Shown here: one piece after another, positions 48,306 through 57,784 of the stretch
Position numbering within the stretch: the first letter of the stretch is position 1
Layout of the letters: every line of letters starts with the position of its first letter
Source: an uncultured Alphaproteobacteria bacterium
Lineage (GTDB): Bacteria; Pseudomonadota; Alphaproteobacteria; Micavibrionales; Micavibrionaceae
DNA: 64,000 nt
Direction: 5' to 3'
Assembly: GCA_946480475.1 (NCBI GenBank)
Contig: CAMLJM010000008.1
Span: 1-64,000 of the forward strand
The notes under the pieces: generated by a model
The model's input: only the letters and a program-made list of their open reading frames with translations
What the model was told of the DNA's origin: nothing
Databases searched by the model: none
Made by a program: the position numbers and the translations under genes

Positions 48306-50455
48306 ATGACAAGACAAACAAGAAAGCTCCCGTAGATTCTCTTCTTGAATGTCTGGTTTTCCTGACTGCACATTATGGTCATGCTAAATCTGCTGAAGCC
48401 CTGAAAGCTGGCCTTGCTTATGATGAAAAAGGCATGGGCCCGGATACGTTTTGTGATGCAGCATCCCGGCTGGGTTTGAAAGCCAAAATTATCCGCCGTG
48501 CTAACCTTTCTTCCTTCCAGCAGCCGGTATTGCCGGCTGTCATGATTCTAAAGGGTGGCCGCGGCGTTGTTCTGGTTTCTCGCGATATATCAGGCAAAGC
48601 CCGCATTTATGATCCTGAGGCTGGACAAGAGCGTGATATTAAATTCAGCGAAATAGAAAAGAACTTTGCCGGTTACGGCATCCTTGTTCACCCGCAATCG
48701 GCATTTACAGATCCGGCGCTGGCCCATACGGAAGATATGGACCGTACATGGTTTTGGTCCCTGATTCAGGACAATATGGGTATTTATGGTCGCGTAATTG
48801 TGGCTTCTTTATTGATCAACTTGTTCGGCCTGGTTAGCCCCCTTTTCATTATGAATGTTTATGACCGCGTCATTCCGAATAGCGCGATTGAAACAGGTTG
48901 GGTTCTGGGTATTGCCGCACTCACAGCATTTGCTTTTGATTTTATTATGCGTACGTTGCGGGGGTATTTTATTGATCTCGCAGGTCGTCGCATCGACGTG
49001 ATGGCCAGCCGCCGCGTGTATGACCAGGTTCTGAATATGCGTCTGGCCGGAAAACCCGCATCCAGCGGGGCCTTCGCCAATATGCTGCGTGAATTTGATT
49101 CTGTACGTGATTTTATCACGTCTGCGACCCTGACCGGACTGGTGGATCTGCCATTCACATTCCTGTTCCTGTTTGCCATCTTTATGCTTGCGGGACCTGT
49201 GGCGTTGCTTCTGTTCTTCCTGATGCTGGTGGTGGTCGGTATCGGCATGCTGCTGCAGATTCCGCTGCGTAGTGTTGTCGCTCGTTCCGCGCATGCGGGC
49301 GAGGCCAAGCATGGGCTGCTGGTTGAAACGATTGGCTCCTTAGAAGCTATTAAGTCCATCGGTGCTGACGGTCGCCTGCGCGCGCGTTACGGCGCACATG
49401 TGGGCGAGGCTGCTGTGCATGCCACAACATCGCGTTTTATCTCCGGCCTGGGCGTCAACATCGCAACCTTCCTGCAACAGGCAGCGACCATTATTGTTGT
49501 GTTGCTCGGTATGTATATGGTGCGCGACGGCGACATGACTATGGGCGCTTTAATAGCTGCAGTTATGCTGGGGGGGCGGGCGATTGCGCCGATCGGTCAG
49601 GTGGCCAATCTTCTCACGCGTTACCATCAGTCTCGCGGTGCGCTGAAAACATTGAATAATATCATGAGTAAACCGGTCGAGCGTCCGGCTCACAAGCAGT
49701 TCCTGCATCGTCCCCATCTGGAAGGCAAGCTGACATTTGACCGTGTCAGCTTCATGTATCCGGGAACAGACCGTAAAGTGCTGGACAATATTTCCTTTGT
49801 GATTAATCCCGGTGAAAAAGTGGGGGTAATCGGACGTGTGGGTTCAGGCAAGAGTACGATTGCTCGTTTAATGCTGGGGCTTTATGAACCAAAAGATGGC
49901 GCTATTCTGGCAGATGATACCGACTACCGCCAGATTGATCCGGCTGATTTGCGCCGTAACGTGGCTTATATTGCCCAGGATATAGTGCTGTTCCGTGGCA
50001 CCATCCGTGAAAATATAACCATCGCTAGGCCACAGGCTACAGAAGCCGAGATTCTGGAGGCGTCAAAGGCATCCGGCGTGCATGAATTTATCTCCCGTCA
50101 TCCTATGGGTTATGATGCTCCGGTGGGTGAACGTGGTGAAGGCCTTTCCGGGGGGCAACGCCAGGCGATTGCCCTTGCACGCGCCATGCTGATGAAACCT
50201 CAGATTTTTGTATGCGATGAACCAACCAACGCCATGGACTCATTTGCAGAAGAAGCCTTTGCCCGCCATATCAAAAGCCAGATTGCGGATAAAACATTCG
50301 TATTGATTACGCATCGCCAGAATTTACTGACGTTGGTTGATCGCCTGATACTGGTCGATCAGGGCAAGATCGTGATCGATGGCGTACGTGATCGTGTGTT
50401 GCAGGCTCTGGCGCAGGGCCGTATCGAGATGCCTGCGCAAAAGGACGGTGCATAA
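48302..50455 (+). CDS. type I secretion ABC transporter, LapB type
   Basis: A 717-residue inner-membrane exporter ATPase. The N-terminal 130 residues are a C39-peptidase-like domain (DSLLECLVFLTAHYG) that lacks the active-site arrangement and would only hold the substrate, as in LapB and HlyB. The membrane domain starts at NMGIYGRVIVASLLINLFG. ATPase motifs are GRVGSGKST, Q-loop AQDIVLF, LSGGQRQAIALARAM, VCDEPTNAMD and ITHRQN. Gene order tolC-lapB-lapC with 4-bp and 1-bp overlaps indicates one operon. Confidence 0.95.
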   Translation: MNDKTNKKAPVDSLLECLVFLTAHYGHAKSAEALKAGLAYDEKGMGPDTFCDAASRLGLKAKIIRRANLSSFQQPVLPAVMILKGGRGVVLVSRDISGKARIYDPEAGQERDIKFSEIEKNFAGYGILVHPQSAFTDPALAHTEDMDRTWFWSLIQDNMGIYGRVIVASLLINLFGLVSPLFIMNVYDRVIPNSAIETGWVLGIAALTAFAFDFIMRTLRGYFIDLAGRRIDVMASRRVYDQVLNMRLAGKPASSGAFANMLREFDSVRDFITSATLTGLVDLPFTFLFLFAIFMLAGPVALLLFFLMLVVVGIGMLLQIPLRSVVARSAHAGEAKHGLLVETIGSLEAIKSIGADGRLRARYGAHVGEAAVHATTSRFISGLGVNIATFLQQAATIIVVLLGMYMVRDGDMTMGALIAAVMLGGRAIAPIGQVANLLTRYHQSRGALKTLNNIMSKPVERPAHKQFLHRPHLEGKLTFDRVSFMYPGTDRKVLDNISFVINPGEKVGVIGRVGSGKSTIARLMLGLYEPKDGAILADDTDYRQIDPADLRRNVAYIAQDIVLFRGTIRENITIARPQATEAEILEASKASGVHEFISRHPMGYDAPVGERGEGLSGGQRQAIALARAMLMKPQIFVCDEPTNAMDSFAEEAFARHIKSQIADKTFVLITHRQNLLTLVDRLILVDQGKIVIDGVRDRVLQALAQGRIEMPAQKDGA

Positions 50456-51774
50456 TGGCACAGGACGTTCGCGAAACAGAATTTATGGATCAACTGGAGG
50501 CTGCTACACGACTGAAACCCAGTAAGGCTTCCAATATAATGCTGTGGTCTATCACAGCCATGATTGCGCTGTTCATTATCTGGGCGAGCTTCGCAAAGAT
50601 CGAAGAGTTGACGCGCGGTCAGGGGCAGGTTGTACCAACGCAGGAAATCCAGATCGTGCAAAGTTTGGAAGGCGGGTTGCTGCAGGAATTGCTCGTCGGG
50701 CAGGGTGACCGTGTAACCAAGGGGCAGGTATTAATGCGCCTGAGCGATGTCATGTTCTCATCTGAAGAACGTGGTGCTGAAGCAAAATCAGATAGCTTGA
50801 AGCTGAAAATAGCACGTCTCGAAGCGGAAGCGGCCGGTAAGGAATTTGTTGTTCCTGATGAATTAATGAAGAAGATTCCCGATATTGCGCAAAATGAACA
50901 GGCACTTTATCGCTCCCGCCAGCAGGAACTGAAAAATGCGATCTCTATTCTTGAAGATAAAATCCTGACTGTAAAATCAGATATCGATGAGGCACAGGCA
51001 CAAATAAACAGACTTTCATCCAGCAGAGGATCGCTCCAACAGGAATTATCCATTACGCGTGAAATGGTCGCGAAGAAGGCAGTTTCAAAACTTGAGCAAA
51101 TTCGACTTGAGCGCGAAGTAAATGACATGGGGGGCCAGATAAATGCCCAACAGGAACGTATTAGCGGTCTTAAATCTGATCTGAGCGCCGCTGAAAAACA
51201 AAAAGCCGATCAGATGGATCGTTTTCGCTCTCAGGCGTTGACTGAACTCTCGGATGTTAAAACGCAGGTAGCGCAAATTGGCGAGAGTCTTAAATCAATC
51301 GGTGATCGTGTCAGCCGTACGGAATTGCGCGCACCTGTTGATGGCATCGTTAATAATATAGCAGTACGCACCGTCGGCGGCGTCATTGAACCAGCGCAAA
51401 AATTGATTGAGATCGTGCCGCTGGACAGTGAGCTTAAGATTATTGCCAAGGTATCGCCGAATAATATTGCTTTCCTCCGTGTCGGCCAGCCTGTGAAAGT
51501 GAAAATCAGTGCCTATGACTCACAACGCTACGGCAGCTTGAATGGCAAGCTAGTTCGTATTGGCGCCAGCAGTGTTTCCGACAAGGAAGGGAATGTTTTC
51601 TTTGAGATCGAAGTGCATACTGATAGAAACTATCTCGGCACAGCGCAAAACCCGCTGCCAGTGACGCCCGGTATGATTGCCGATACGGAAGTCATTACAG
51701 GTAAGCGTACAATCATGGAATACATTCTCAAGCCGTTCCTGCAGGCGCGTGACCGTGCCCTCAGGGAACCGTAA
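50455..51774 (+). CDS. type I secretion adaptor, HlyD/LapC type
   Basis: A 439-residue membrane-fusion protein joining the ABC transporter to the TolC channel. It has one N-terminal membrane helix (IMLWSITAMIALFIIWASF, about 28-46), a lipoyl half-motif after it (GQVVPTQEIQIVQSLEGG), long periplasmic coiled coils (about 110-270), a second lipoyl half and a beta-barrel domain ending near residue 420. AELR-type TELRAPVDGIV is the usual hinge. The ATG overlaps the ABC stop by one base. Confidence 0.95.
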   Translation: MAQDVRETEFMDQLEAATRLKPSKASNIMLWSITAMIALFIIWASFAKIEELTRGQGQVVPTQEIQIVQSLEGGLLQELLVGQGDRVTKGQVLMRLSDVMFSSEERGAEAKSDSLKLKIARLEAEAAGKEFVVPDELMKKIPDIAQNEQALYRSRQQELKNAISILEDKILTVKSDIDEAQAQINRLSSSRGSLQQELSITREMVAKKAVSKLEQIRLEREVNDMGGQINAQQERISGLKSDLSAAEKQKADQMDRFRSQALTELSDVKTQVAQIGESLKSIGDRVSRTELRAPVDGIVNNIAVRTVGGVIEPAQKLIEIVPLDSELKIIAKVSPNNIAFLRVGQPVKVKISAYDSQRYGSLNGKLVRIGASSVSDKEGNVFFEIEVHTDRNYLGTAQNPLPVTPGMIADTEVITGKRTIMEYILKPFLQARDRALREP

Positions 51775-51784
51775 GGGGGCTTCA

Positions 51785-54067
51785 TTGTCCCGTCTGATAC
51801 AAAGCCGTCTTTTCCATTTTTTGATACTGCTGGTTTTACTGGCGGCGGCCACGTATTACAGCCATTCCAATCACGATCTGCGCAAGCGCCTGCAATACGT
51901 CGTGTTTGACGCCTTTAATCAGTTACATCCACGACCTGCGACAGATGATGTAGTCATTATCGATATTGATGAGGAGTCATTAGAGAGATTGGGGCAATGG
52001 CCATGGCCGCGCACAATAATGGCTGATTTGACGACACGCCTGAAAGGCATGGGGGCAAGCGCAATTGCCTTTGACATGGTTTTTGCGGAGCCGGATCGTA
52101 CCTCCCCGGGTATGATCGCGGAACGCTTGCCAGAAACAGATGCCATGCAGCCTGTAAAGGACGCCATGACGACTTTGCCGGATAATGATGCCGTATTTGC
52201 CGAGGCCATAAGTAAGGCGGGCAATGTTGTTATGGGTTTCGTGGCGGCTGATGCAAAAACCCATCTACGTGATCCTGTGCTGAGCCGTGAAACCCGCTTC
52301 CTGCCGCCTGCCAAAGCCCAGCAAATGCGCGGCGAATTTCTTCAGCAGACAGTGGGGCGCGATAATGTCGCCACAGATCTGCAGATATTGAGTGATGCTG
52401 CCGTTGGTAACGGCCATTTTATTGCGGAACCGGATGTGGATGGTATCATCCGCAAAGTGACATTGTTTATGCGTTATCCGCGTACCATATCGGATGATAA
52501 ACCCGCACAGCTTTATCCCACATTAGGCATTGAAGCGCTACGCGCTGCGATAAATCCTAAAATTGAGAACCAGATCCTGCTAAAGAAGGCAGAAGAGCAA
52601 AAATCTCTGGATACTCTATATAAGCTGCGTATAGGGCAGAAATACGATGTACCGATTGAGCCGGATTCGCGTTTCTGGGTCTATTATCGCGATATACGTG
52701 CAGATGAATATGTGCCGGCTTATAAAGTGCTGGATCCGGCAGACGAAGCCGCCGTCATGCCCCAAATTGACGGTAAGATCGCTTTTGTGGGCACAAGTGC
52801 CATCGGCCTTAAAGATATTCGTTCAACACCGCTCGATCTGTTCATTCCAGGGGTTGAGGTGCATGTGAATGTTGTCGAACAGATATTGCAGGGTAAATTT
52901 CTGACGCGTCCCAGTTTGATTGCGGGCGCGGAAAGCTTGACCATCTTTGTGAGCGGCCTTCTGATTATCATATTTGCTCCTTTTGTGAACGCGCTATTAC
53001 TGGGCCTATTCTCAACGATTGTGATTGGCTGCGGTTTTGCATTGTCATGGCACGCTTATACAACATGGGGTGTATTGCTGGATCCTGTTTATCCCGGACT
53101 TGCCATTAGCATGATATTCTTGGTTTCGACCTTGCTTACATATGTAAGAACGGAATCTGACCGCCGCCGGGTCAAGAATGCGTTTGGTCACTATATCTCA
53201 CCTGAATTCATGGAAGAATTATCTAAAAACCCTGAGAAGCTGGTGCTGGGTGGTGAAACGCGCGATCTTACCATTATGTTTACCGATATTCGTAATTTCA
53301 CCAGCATATCTGAACGGATGAGCCCGGCAGCCCTTACCCAGCTGATGAATGACTTCCTGACGCCTATGTCGGATCTGGTCATGCATAACCGTGGTACGAT
53401 TGATAAGTTCATGGGGGATGCCATGATGGCGTTCTGGAACGCGCCGCTTGATGATCCTGACCATGCACGCCATGCCTGCCTGACAGCATTGAAAATGAAT
53501 GAGGCTCTACGGCCCATCAACGACAAACTTAAAAAAGAGGCACAGGCAAAAGGGGAAGAGCCTATCCTGTTACAGGCCGGTATCGGCCTGAACACGGGTC
53601 CTGCTTCTGTGGGTAATATGGGTTCCAGACAGCGTTTTGCTTACTCAGCTTTGGGCGATAATGTCAATCTGGCCTCCAGACTTGAGGGGCAAACAAAGAC
53701 ATATGGTGTCGAGATTTTGATCGGTGAGGGGACGCAAACGCGCGTGCCTGATCTGGCAACACTGGAACTTGATTTATTACGGGTCAAGGGTAAGAACGAA
53801 CCTGTGCGTATTTTTACAATTCTGGGTGATGAGCACATGGCGCAGAGCGAAAGCTTCATGCTTTGGAAATCAGCTCAATCGCGCATGCTTTCGGCCTATC
53901 GCGCTATGAATTTTGATGAAGCGGGTAGTGTTCTCATGGAGTGCCGCGATCTTTCTGCCGGACGCCTGAACGGATATTATGATATGTATCAGCAACGAAT
54001 TGATTCTCTGAAAACAAACCGTCCCAACGATGGCTGGGACGGCGTGTTTGTCGCGACGACAAAATAG
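51785..54067 (+). CDS. CHASE2-domain adenylate/guanylate cyclase
   Basis: A 760-residue transmembrane class III nucleotide cyclase. TTG 51785 is chosen because AAGGGGG lies 5 nt before it; longer frames overlap the adaptor gene. Order: membrane helix (about 8-26), extracytoplasmic CHASE2 sensor (DVVIIDIDEESLERLGQWPWPR to GVEVHVNVVEQIL), three membrane helices (about 378-440), then the catalytic domain. Metal-binding Asp residues lie in FTDIRNFT and DKFMGDAMM; transition-state Asn and Arg lie in DNVNLASRLE. Purine-selecting positions read Lys (DKFMGD) and Ser (AYSALGD), favouring ATP. It completes the secretion operon. Confidence 0.93.
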   Translation: MSRLIQSRLFHFLILLVLLAAATYYSHSNHDLRKRLQYVVFDAFNQLHPRPATDDVVIIDIDEESLERLGQWPWPRTIMADLTTRLKGMGASAIAFDMVFAEPDRTSPGMIAERLPETDAMQPVKDAMTTLPDNDAVFAEAISKAGNVVMGFVAADAKTHLRDPVLSRETRFLPPAKAQQMRGEFLQQTVGRDNVATDLQILSDAAVGNGHFIAEPDVDGIIRKVTLFMRYPRTISDDKPAQLYPTLGIEALRAAINPKIENQILLKKAEEQKSLDTLYKLRIGQKYDVPIEPDSRFWVYYRDIRADEYVPAYKVLDPADEAAVMPQIDGKIAFVGTSAIGLKDIRSTPLDLFIPGVEVHVNVVEQILQGKFLTRPSLIAGAESLTIFVSGLLIIIFAPFVNALLLGLFSTIVIGCGFALSWHAYTTWGVLLDPVYPGLAISMIFLVSTLLTYVRTESDRRRVKNAFGHYISPEFMEELSKNPEKLVLGGETRDLTIMFTDIRNFTSISERMSPAALTQLMNDFLTPMSDLVMHNRGTIDKFMGDAMMAFWNAPLDDPDHARHACLTALKMNEALRPINDKLKKEAQAKGEEPILLQAGIGLNTGPASVGNMGSRQRFAYSALGDNVNLASRLEGQTKTYGVEILIGEGTQTRVPDLATLELDLLRVKGKNEPVRIFTILGDEHMAQSESFMLWKSAQSRMLSAYRAMNFDEAGSVLMECRDLSAGRLNGYYDMYQQRIDSLKTNRPNDGWDGVFVATTK
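54011..54042 (-). terminator. adhesin-gene terminator inside the cyclase gene
   Basis: CCGTCCCA (54019-54026) and TGGGACGG (54035-54042) make a perfect 8-bp stem with an 8-nt loop. Read leftwards it is followed by TTTGTTTT, so it should end the minus-strand transcript of the large surface protein. It lies within the last coding bases of the cyclase, whose stop is 3 bp from the stop of the surface-protein gene. Confidence 0.65.
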
Positions 54068-54070
54068 AGA

Positions 54071-57000
54071 TCATTGCACTGTTATAGTGATGCCTTGTTC
54101 AACCAGCAACTGGTATCCTGCCCCAAATGTATAGACATCATAAGTGTTGCCACCATCAGCGTGCGTGCCATTAATCGTGAAACCAATCGATGTCATCGTG
54201 GCTCCCGCATTCGGGTTCTCAATGACCAACTCTTTGGCGCCACCACCCTCATTGGCAACCATTAGTGTATAACGGCTTCCTACGCCTGCGTTGAAATACT
54301 CCTGCGATGTTTGGAGTAGGCCGAAGACGTCGTTCAAGCCAATGGTGAGCGACTGGTTCACGCCAGTATTAAAGGCGATTTTCTCGATACCTGACATTTC
54401 ACTGATATTGCGGAAATCAATATTGCCTGTCGTGAAAAGGCGAAGTTCATCGCGACCAGCGCCGCCATCAATGACACGGGCCATATTTCCCGTACCGTGC
54501 AGGTTGATGATATCATTGCCCGCACCCGCTTGGAAGCTTACGGCATTATAGATACTTCCACCATTGAGGTTTGCCATGATGTTGGCATCTGCGCTACCGA
54601 CAAGGCCGTCGCCATTGCTGGATGTAATCATGTTAGCGCCGGCGTTTGCCATTGAGTATGCATTAGCAGAGTAATCCGTATGGACTTCTGGATCGGGACC
54701 AGCCAGGTCAAACGGATCGGCGCGGCCATAAACGACATAATATCCACCGTCACCGTTATTCAGATCATCAGATGTAAGGAGAAGGTCTTCGAAACCATCC
54801 CCATTCTGGTCGCCAATTGACATGCCGCTAATGCCAAATCCAGCGGGGCTGCCATGCGCAGTAAGATCCAAAGTCATATGATAATAATTGCCTTGGTTGG
54901 CCGCCAGCCATGATGCATCGACGGTCAAGGTGCCGCCCATGCCAGCACTGCCATAAAGCACATAAGCATCGACAGTTGTGCCTGTTTGAATGGCGATGAA
55001 GATGTCATCGTAGCCATCACCGTTGAAATCCCCGGCTGCGCCACCACCCACCAACCTAGAATTGATGTCGGATACAATATTCAGGCCGATGGCGCCATTA
55101 CTGCCGCCTAATGTAATCAGGGCGCGACCTTCAAGATCGCCGGTGCCATCAGGGTTATAACCTGTTTCACCAATCATGAGATCAGAGAATCCATCGCCGT
55201 TAATATCGCCAAGATCGAAGACGGGAATATTGTAATTATCGATAGCGCCTACAGTAATATTTACAGAGGTTCCGGCTACACCACTTGTGTTGCCCATATA
55301 GATTCTGACGTAACCTGAGGTGGTGCCTGTCATGCCGGCAATTGCTACATCGCCAAAGCCATCATTGTTGTAATCGCGCAATGAGGTCATGGCTGTGCCC
55401 AGGGAATCCAGCGCACCACCGGCAGTACCCGTAGCGAAACCGGTAAGGGGAATACCTGTAAAGCTCATGCTGTTGTTGCCCAGGAAGCGCGTGACTTCAC
55501 CTTCGCCGCCGCCAGCGCCTTTGGCGCCATTAAAGACATCGGCATAACCGTCGCCATTAAAGTCGACTAAGGCAACAGATGAACCATATAAATCGCCCGT
55601 AATACCGTTGTTTGTACTGTACAGACTTGTATTGGCTCCGCTATGGACGCGTATTTGGCCTTGGTTGGTATTGAAGTAAGGCGTGCCAACTACAAAATCG
55701 AGATAACCATCGCCGTTTACGTCACCGCCGCCGGCTATACGCATTTCAGCAGCACTGGTTGAAATGTTAGTGGCAGAGGGCATTTGAATGATGCCAGCCA
55801 ATGAGGTAACACCAAAATTCTGGGAACCATTACGGTCAAAATCGCCCAGATAAACACCGGCTACACCTAAGCCCTGGCCAGCACTACCTGCCACACTGTA
55901 ACCGTCAGCCATCAGGTTATCCAGAGAGATGGTAGGGTTAGGGGTAATGACAGGCGTACCGCCGGTGTTGTCACCATAGTGAGAAGTTGTATTTGTTGTC
56001 GTGGAGCGCCCATCCGGTAATGTAGCGACAACATCGACAGCGCCCAGTGATGTAACTGCGCCGCTTAGTCCATCGATAGCGTCTTCACCGGCATCTGTCA
56101 GGATAACATTGTATACACCGGGGGCAACCTGCACCAGTTCAAAAACAGGCAGTCCTCCTTCGAGCGGTACATTGGCAAAGCTGATTTCTACTTCAGGGAA
56201 GTTGATCGTTGTAAATACGCGCCCCACGACGTCACCAGCTAGGGCATCATCGTCAACAAAAATTTCAACGACAACTTCCAGCGGCAGTAGTACAGGTGTT
56301 GCCACAGTTTCAGAAGTGATGGTTGCCATAGCATCTGTCGTAAGGACAGGAGGAATAGCAAGTGTAGTTGTGTTCAGGGGCAGGCTGGATGCGCCCAGCA
56401 AAGAGGCCGTAACCGTTGTTTTGCTATCGAACGGATTAACAGGTTCAGGCATGACACTAAGATCAAACCCCGTATTCAGCGGATCACTGAAAATATCGTA
56501 CGAAGCCAATACAGGCTGCTCGGTTTCGACCTGGCTTTGTTCATCCACAGGTGCATCTTCCGGTGCAGCATCAACAGGAGCATTCTGTTCTTCAGGAGAA
56601 CCATCCGGAGACTTTTCTTCGGCGGGTGCCGTATTCAGCGTATTCATGAAAGCAGGCGCTACGGTGCCAATAACGCCATAACTGCCTTTCATGGCATCGG
56701 CATCCAGTGTGCCTACCATTTGTATTGGCGCATCAAAACCTGTCAGCTTCACAGTTTCATATTGATCGGCCAGTGTCACTTCGGTATTGCCGTTCTTGAT
56801 GACAATAGCGCCCTCGACAACTGTAATCTGGCTTTCGCCATTGGGATCAATACGTCCGGCAATCGTGGTGCCGCGAATACCGATAGAGCCTACAGGTGTG
56901 TCAATCTGAACATCGTCAGGATCATCACGGCCAATCAGGCCTGATGTAAAGACGAACATACCGCGCAGGATGGAGACGTTTGTTTCGCCTGACTGTGTAG

Positions 57001-57547
57001 ATGGATCAAATACGTATTCATCAATGGCCATACGGGCATTGCTGGAAATGGCAAACGTGGATTCATCGAGGAAGACAATATTGACGGCGCCTTCACCAGT
57101 GGTTTCGATGACATCGCCCTGATGCACATTCATACCCAGCGTGACTTTCTCAGATGTACCGTCAACACGCGTAATGGTCGCATCACCTGAAACCTCTTTG
57201 ACGATACCAACGGCGGAAGCATCCGTTTCAGTATCGTTGGCGGCGTATTCTGTGGCGCCCTCTGATTTCACAAAAGATTGCACAAGCTCTGGTGTAAGCT
57301 GGCTGCCATGGGGCGTGGTCAGCAGCGGCGCAGGCATCGCGCTGAAGTAACCTTCAATAACGATCTCACGACCATCTGAGGATTGAAGGATAAGATCCTG
57401 TCCATCGCGCAAGATATCGCCTTTATCCATGAAATCACCTTCTGGTAAGGCAATCTTGGATTGGCCATCCGCCTGCATGACTGTGAGATGTCCCTCGGCT
57501 GAACTGCCGGTTTGGCCACCTTGATCGTCGTGAATAATGCGCGCCAT
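54071..57547 (-). CDS. giant FecR / FG-GAP / RTX-like exported protein
   Basis: A 1158-residue protein (ATG 57547 with GGGGAAA upstream; the frame is open to TTG 57562). Order: a short N-terminal segment; a FecR-type beta domain (about 113-270, with TVVEGAIVIKNG); an acidic Pro/Ala-rich linker; a beta domain; then seven Asp-rich calcium-type FG-GAP units (about 550-935; e.g. DVNGDGYLD, DFNGDGYAD, DINGDGFSD, DQNGDGFED), enough for an integrin-like seven-bladed propeller; then RTX-like GAGNDIINL and GGAGRDEL and a hydrophobic C-terminus. It has no Sec signal. It is the probable substrate of the adjacent type I system; a surface or adhesive role is inferred. Confidence 0.85.
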   Translation of the reverse strand: MARIIHDDQGGQTGSSAEGHLTVMQADGQSKIALPEGDFMDKGDILRDGQDLILQSSDGREIVIEGYFSAMPAPLLTTPHGSQLTPELVQSFVKSEGATEYAANDTETDASAVGIVKEVSGDATITRVDGTSEKVTLGMNVHQGDVIETTGEGAVNIVFLDESTFAISSNARMAIDEYVFDPSTQSGETNVSILRGMFVFTSGLIGRDDPDDVQIDTPVGSIGIRGTTIAGRIDPNGESQITVVEGAIVIKNGNTEVTLADQYETVKLTGFDAPIQMVGTLDADAMKGSYGVIGTVAPAFMNTLNTAPAEEKSPDGSPEEQNAPVDAAPEDAPVDEQSQVETEQPVLASYDIFSDPLNTGFDLSVMPEPVNPFDSKTTVTASLLGASSLPLNTTTLAIPPVLTTDAMATITSETVATPVLLPLEVVVEIFVDDDALAGDVVGRVFTTINFPEVEISFANVPLEGGLPVFELVQVAPGVYNVILTDAGEDAIDGLSGAVTSLGAVDVVATLPDGRSTTTNTTSHYGDNTGGTPVITPNPTISLDNLMADGYSVAGSAGQGLGVAGVYLGDFDRNGSQNFGVTSLAGIIQMPSATNISTSAAEMRIAGGGDVNGDGYLDFVVGTPYFNTNQGQIRVHSGANTSLYSTNNGITGDLYGSSVALVDFNGDGYADVFNGAKGAGGGEGEVTRFLGNNSMSFTGIPLTGFATGTAGGALDSLGTAMTSLRDYNNDGFGDVAIAGMTGTTSGYVRIYMGNTSGVAGTSVNITVGAIDNYNIPVFDLGDINGDGFSDLMIGETGYNPDGTGDLEGRALITLGGSNGAIGLNIVSDINSRLVGGGAAGDFNGDGYDDIFIAIQTGTTVDAYVLYGSAGMGGTLTVDASWLAANQGNYYHMTLDLTAHGSPAGFGISGMSIGDQNGDGFEDLLLTSDDLNNGDGGYYVVYGRADPFDLAGPDPEVHTDYSANAYSMANAGANMITSSNGDGLVGSADANIMANLNGGSIYNAVSFQAGAGNDIINLHGTGNMARVIDGGAGRDELRLFTTGNIDFRNISEMSGIEKIAFNTGVNQSLTIGLNDVFGLLQTSQEYFNAGVGSRYTLMVANEGGGAKELVIENPNAGATMTSIGFTINGTHADGGNTYDVYTFGAGYQLLVEQGITITVQ

Positions 57548-57677
57548 ATTAAGTTTCCCCAAATCCCGGCCCTTACTGAGCCTGCTTGAATGAACGGATC
57601 AAATTATAAACTAAAAACAACCCCTAAGCATTCCCCCGGCCCGGTCATTAAATCGAAAAAGACCCCCAATAAGCCGA

Positions 57678-57701
57678 ACAGGCTACAAGCAGCCTATTCT
57701 C
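57678..57701 (-). other. stem-loop between the EAL and giant-protein genes
   Basis: AGGCT and AGCCT arms, extended by GAA/TTC, form a hairpin in the 237-bp gap. On the minus strand a T run comes about 20 nt later, so it could be a weak terminator of the EAL gene or a leader hairpin of the giant protein gene. The rest of the gap shows no gene. Confidence 0.3.
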
Positions 57702-57784
57702 TATTTTAGGGTCCAATTGCTTAACATCCGGTAATCTTTAGTTTGAATTTTATGAAAAAGATGGGTGGGCTTAAAACCCTGAAA

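Noticed and set aside
48302..48700. Active C39 bacteriocin-processing peptidase in the ABC transporter
   Set aside because: The Cys/His catalytic arrangement is not evident; the domain resembles the inactive form in LapB and HlyB, so no leader cleavage is claimed.
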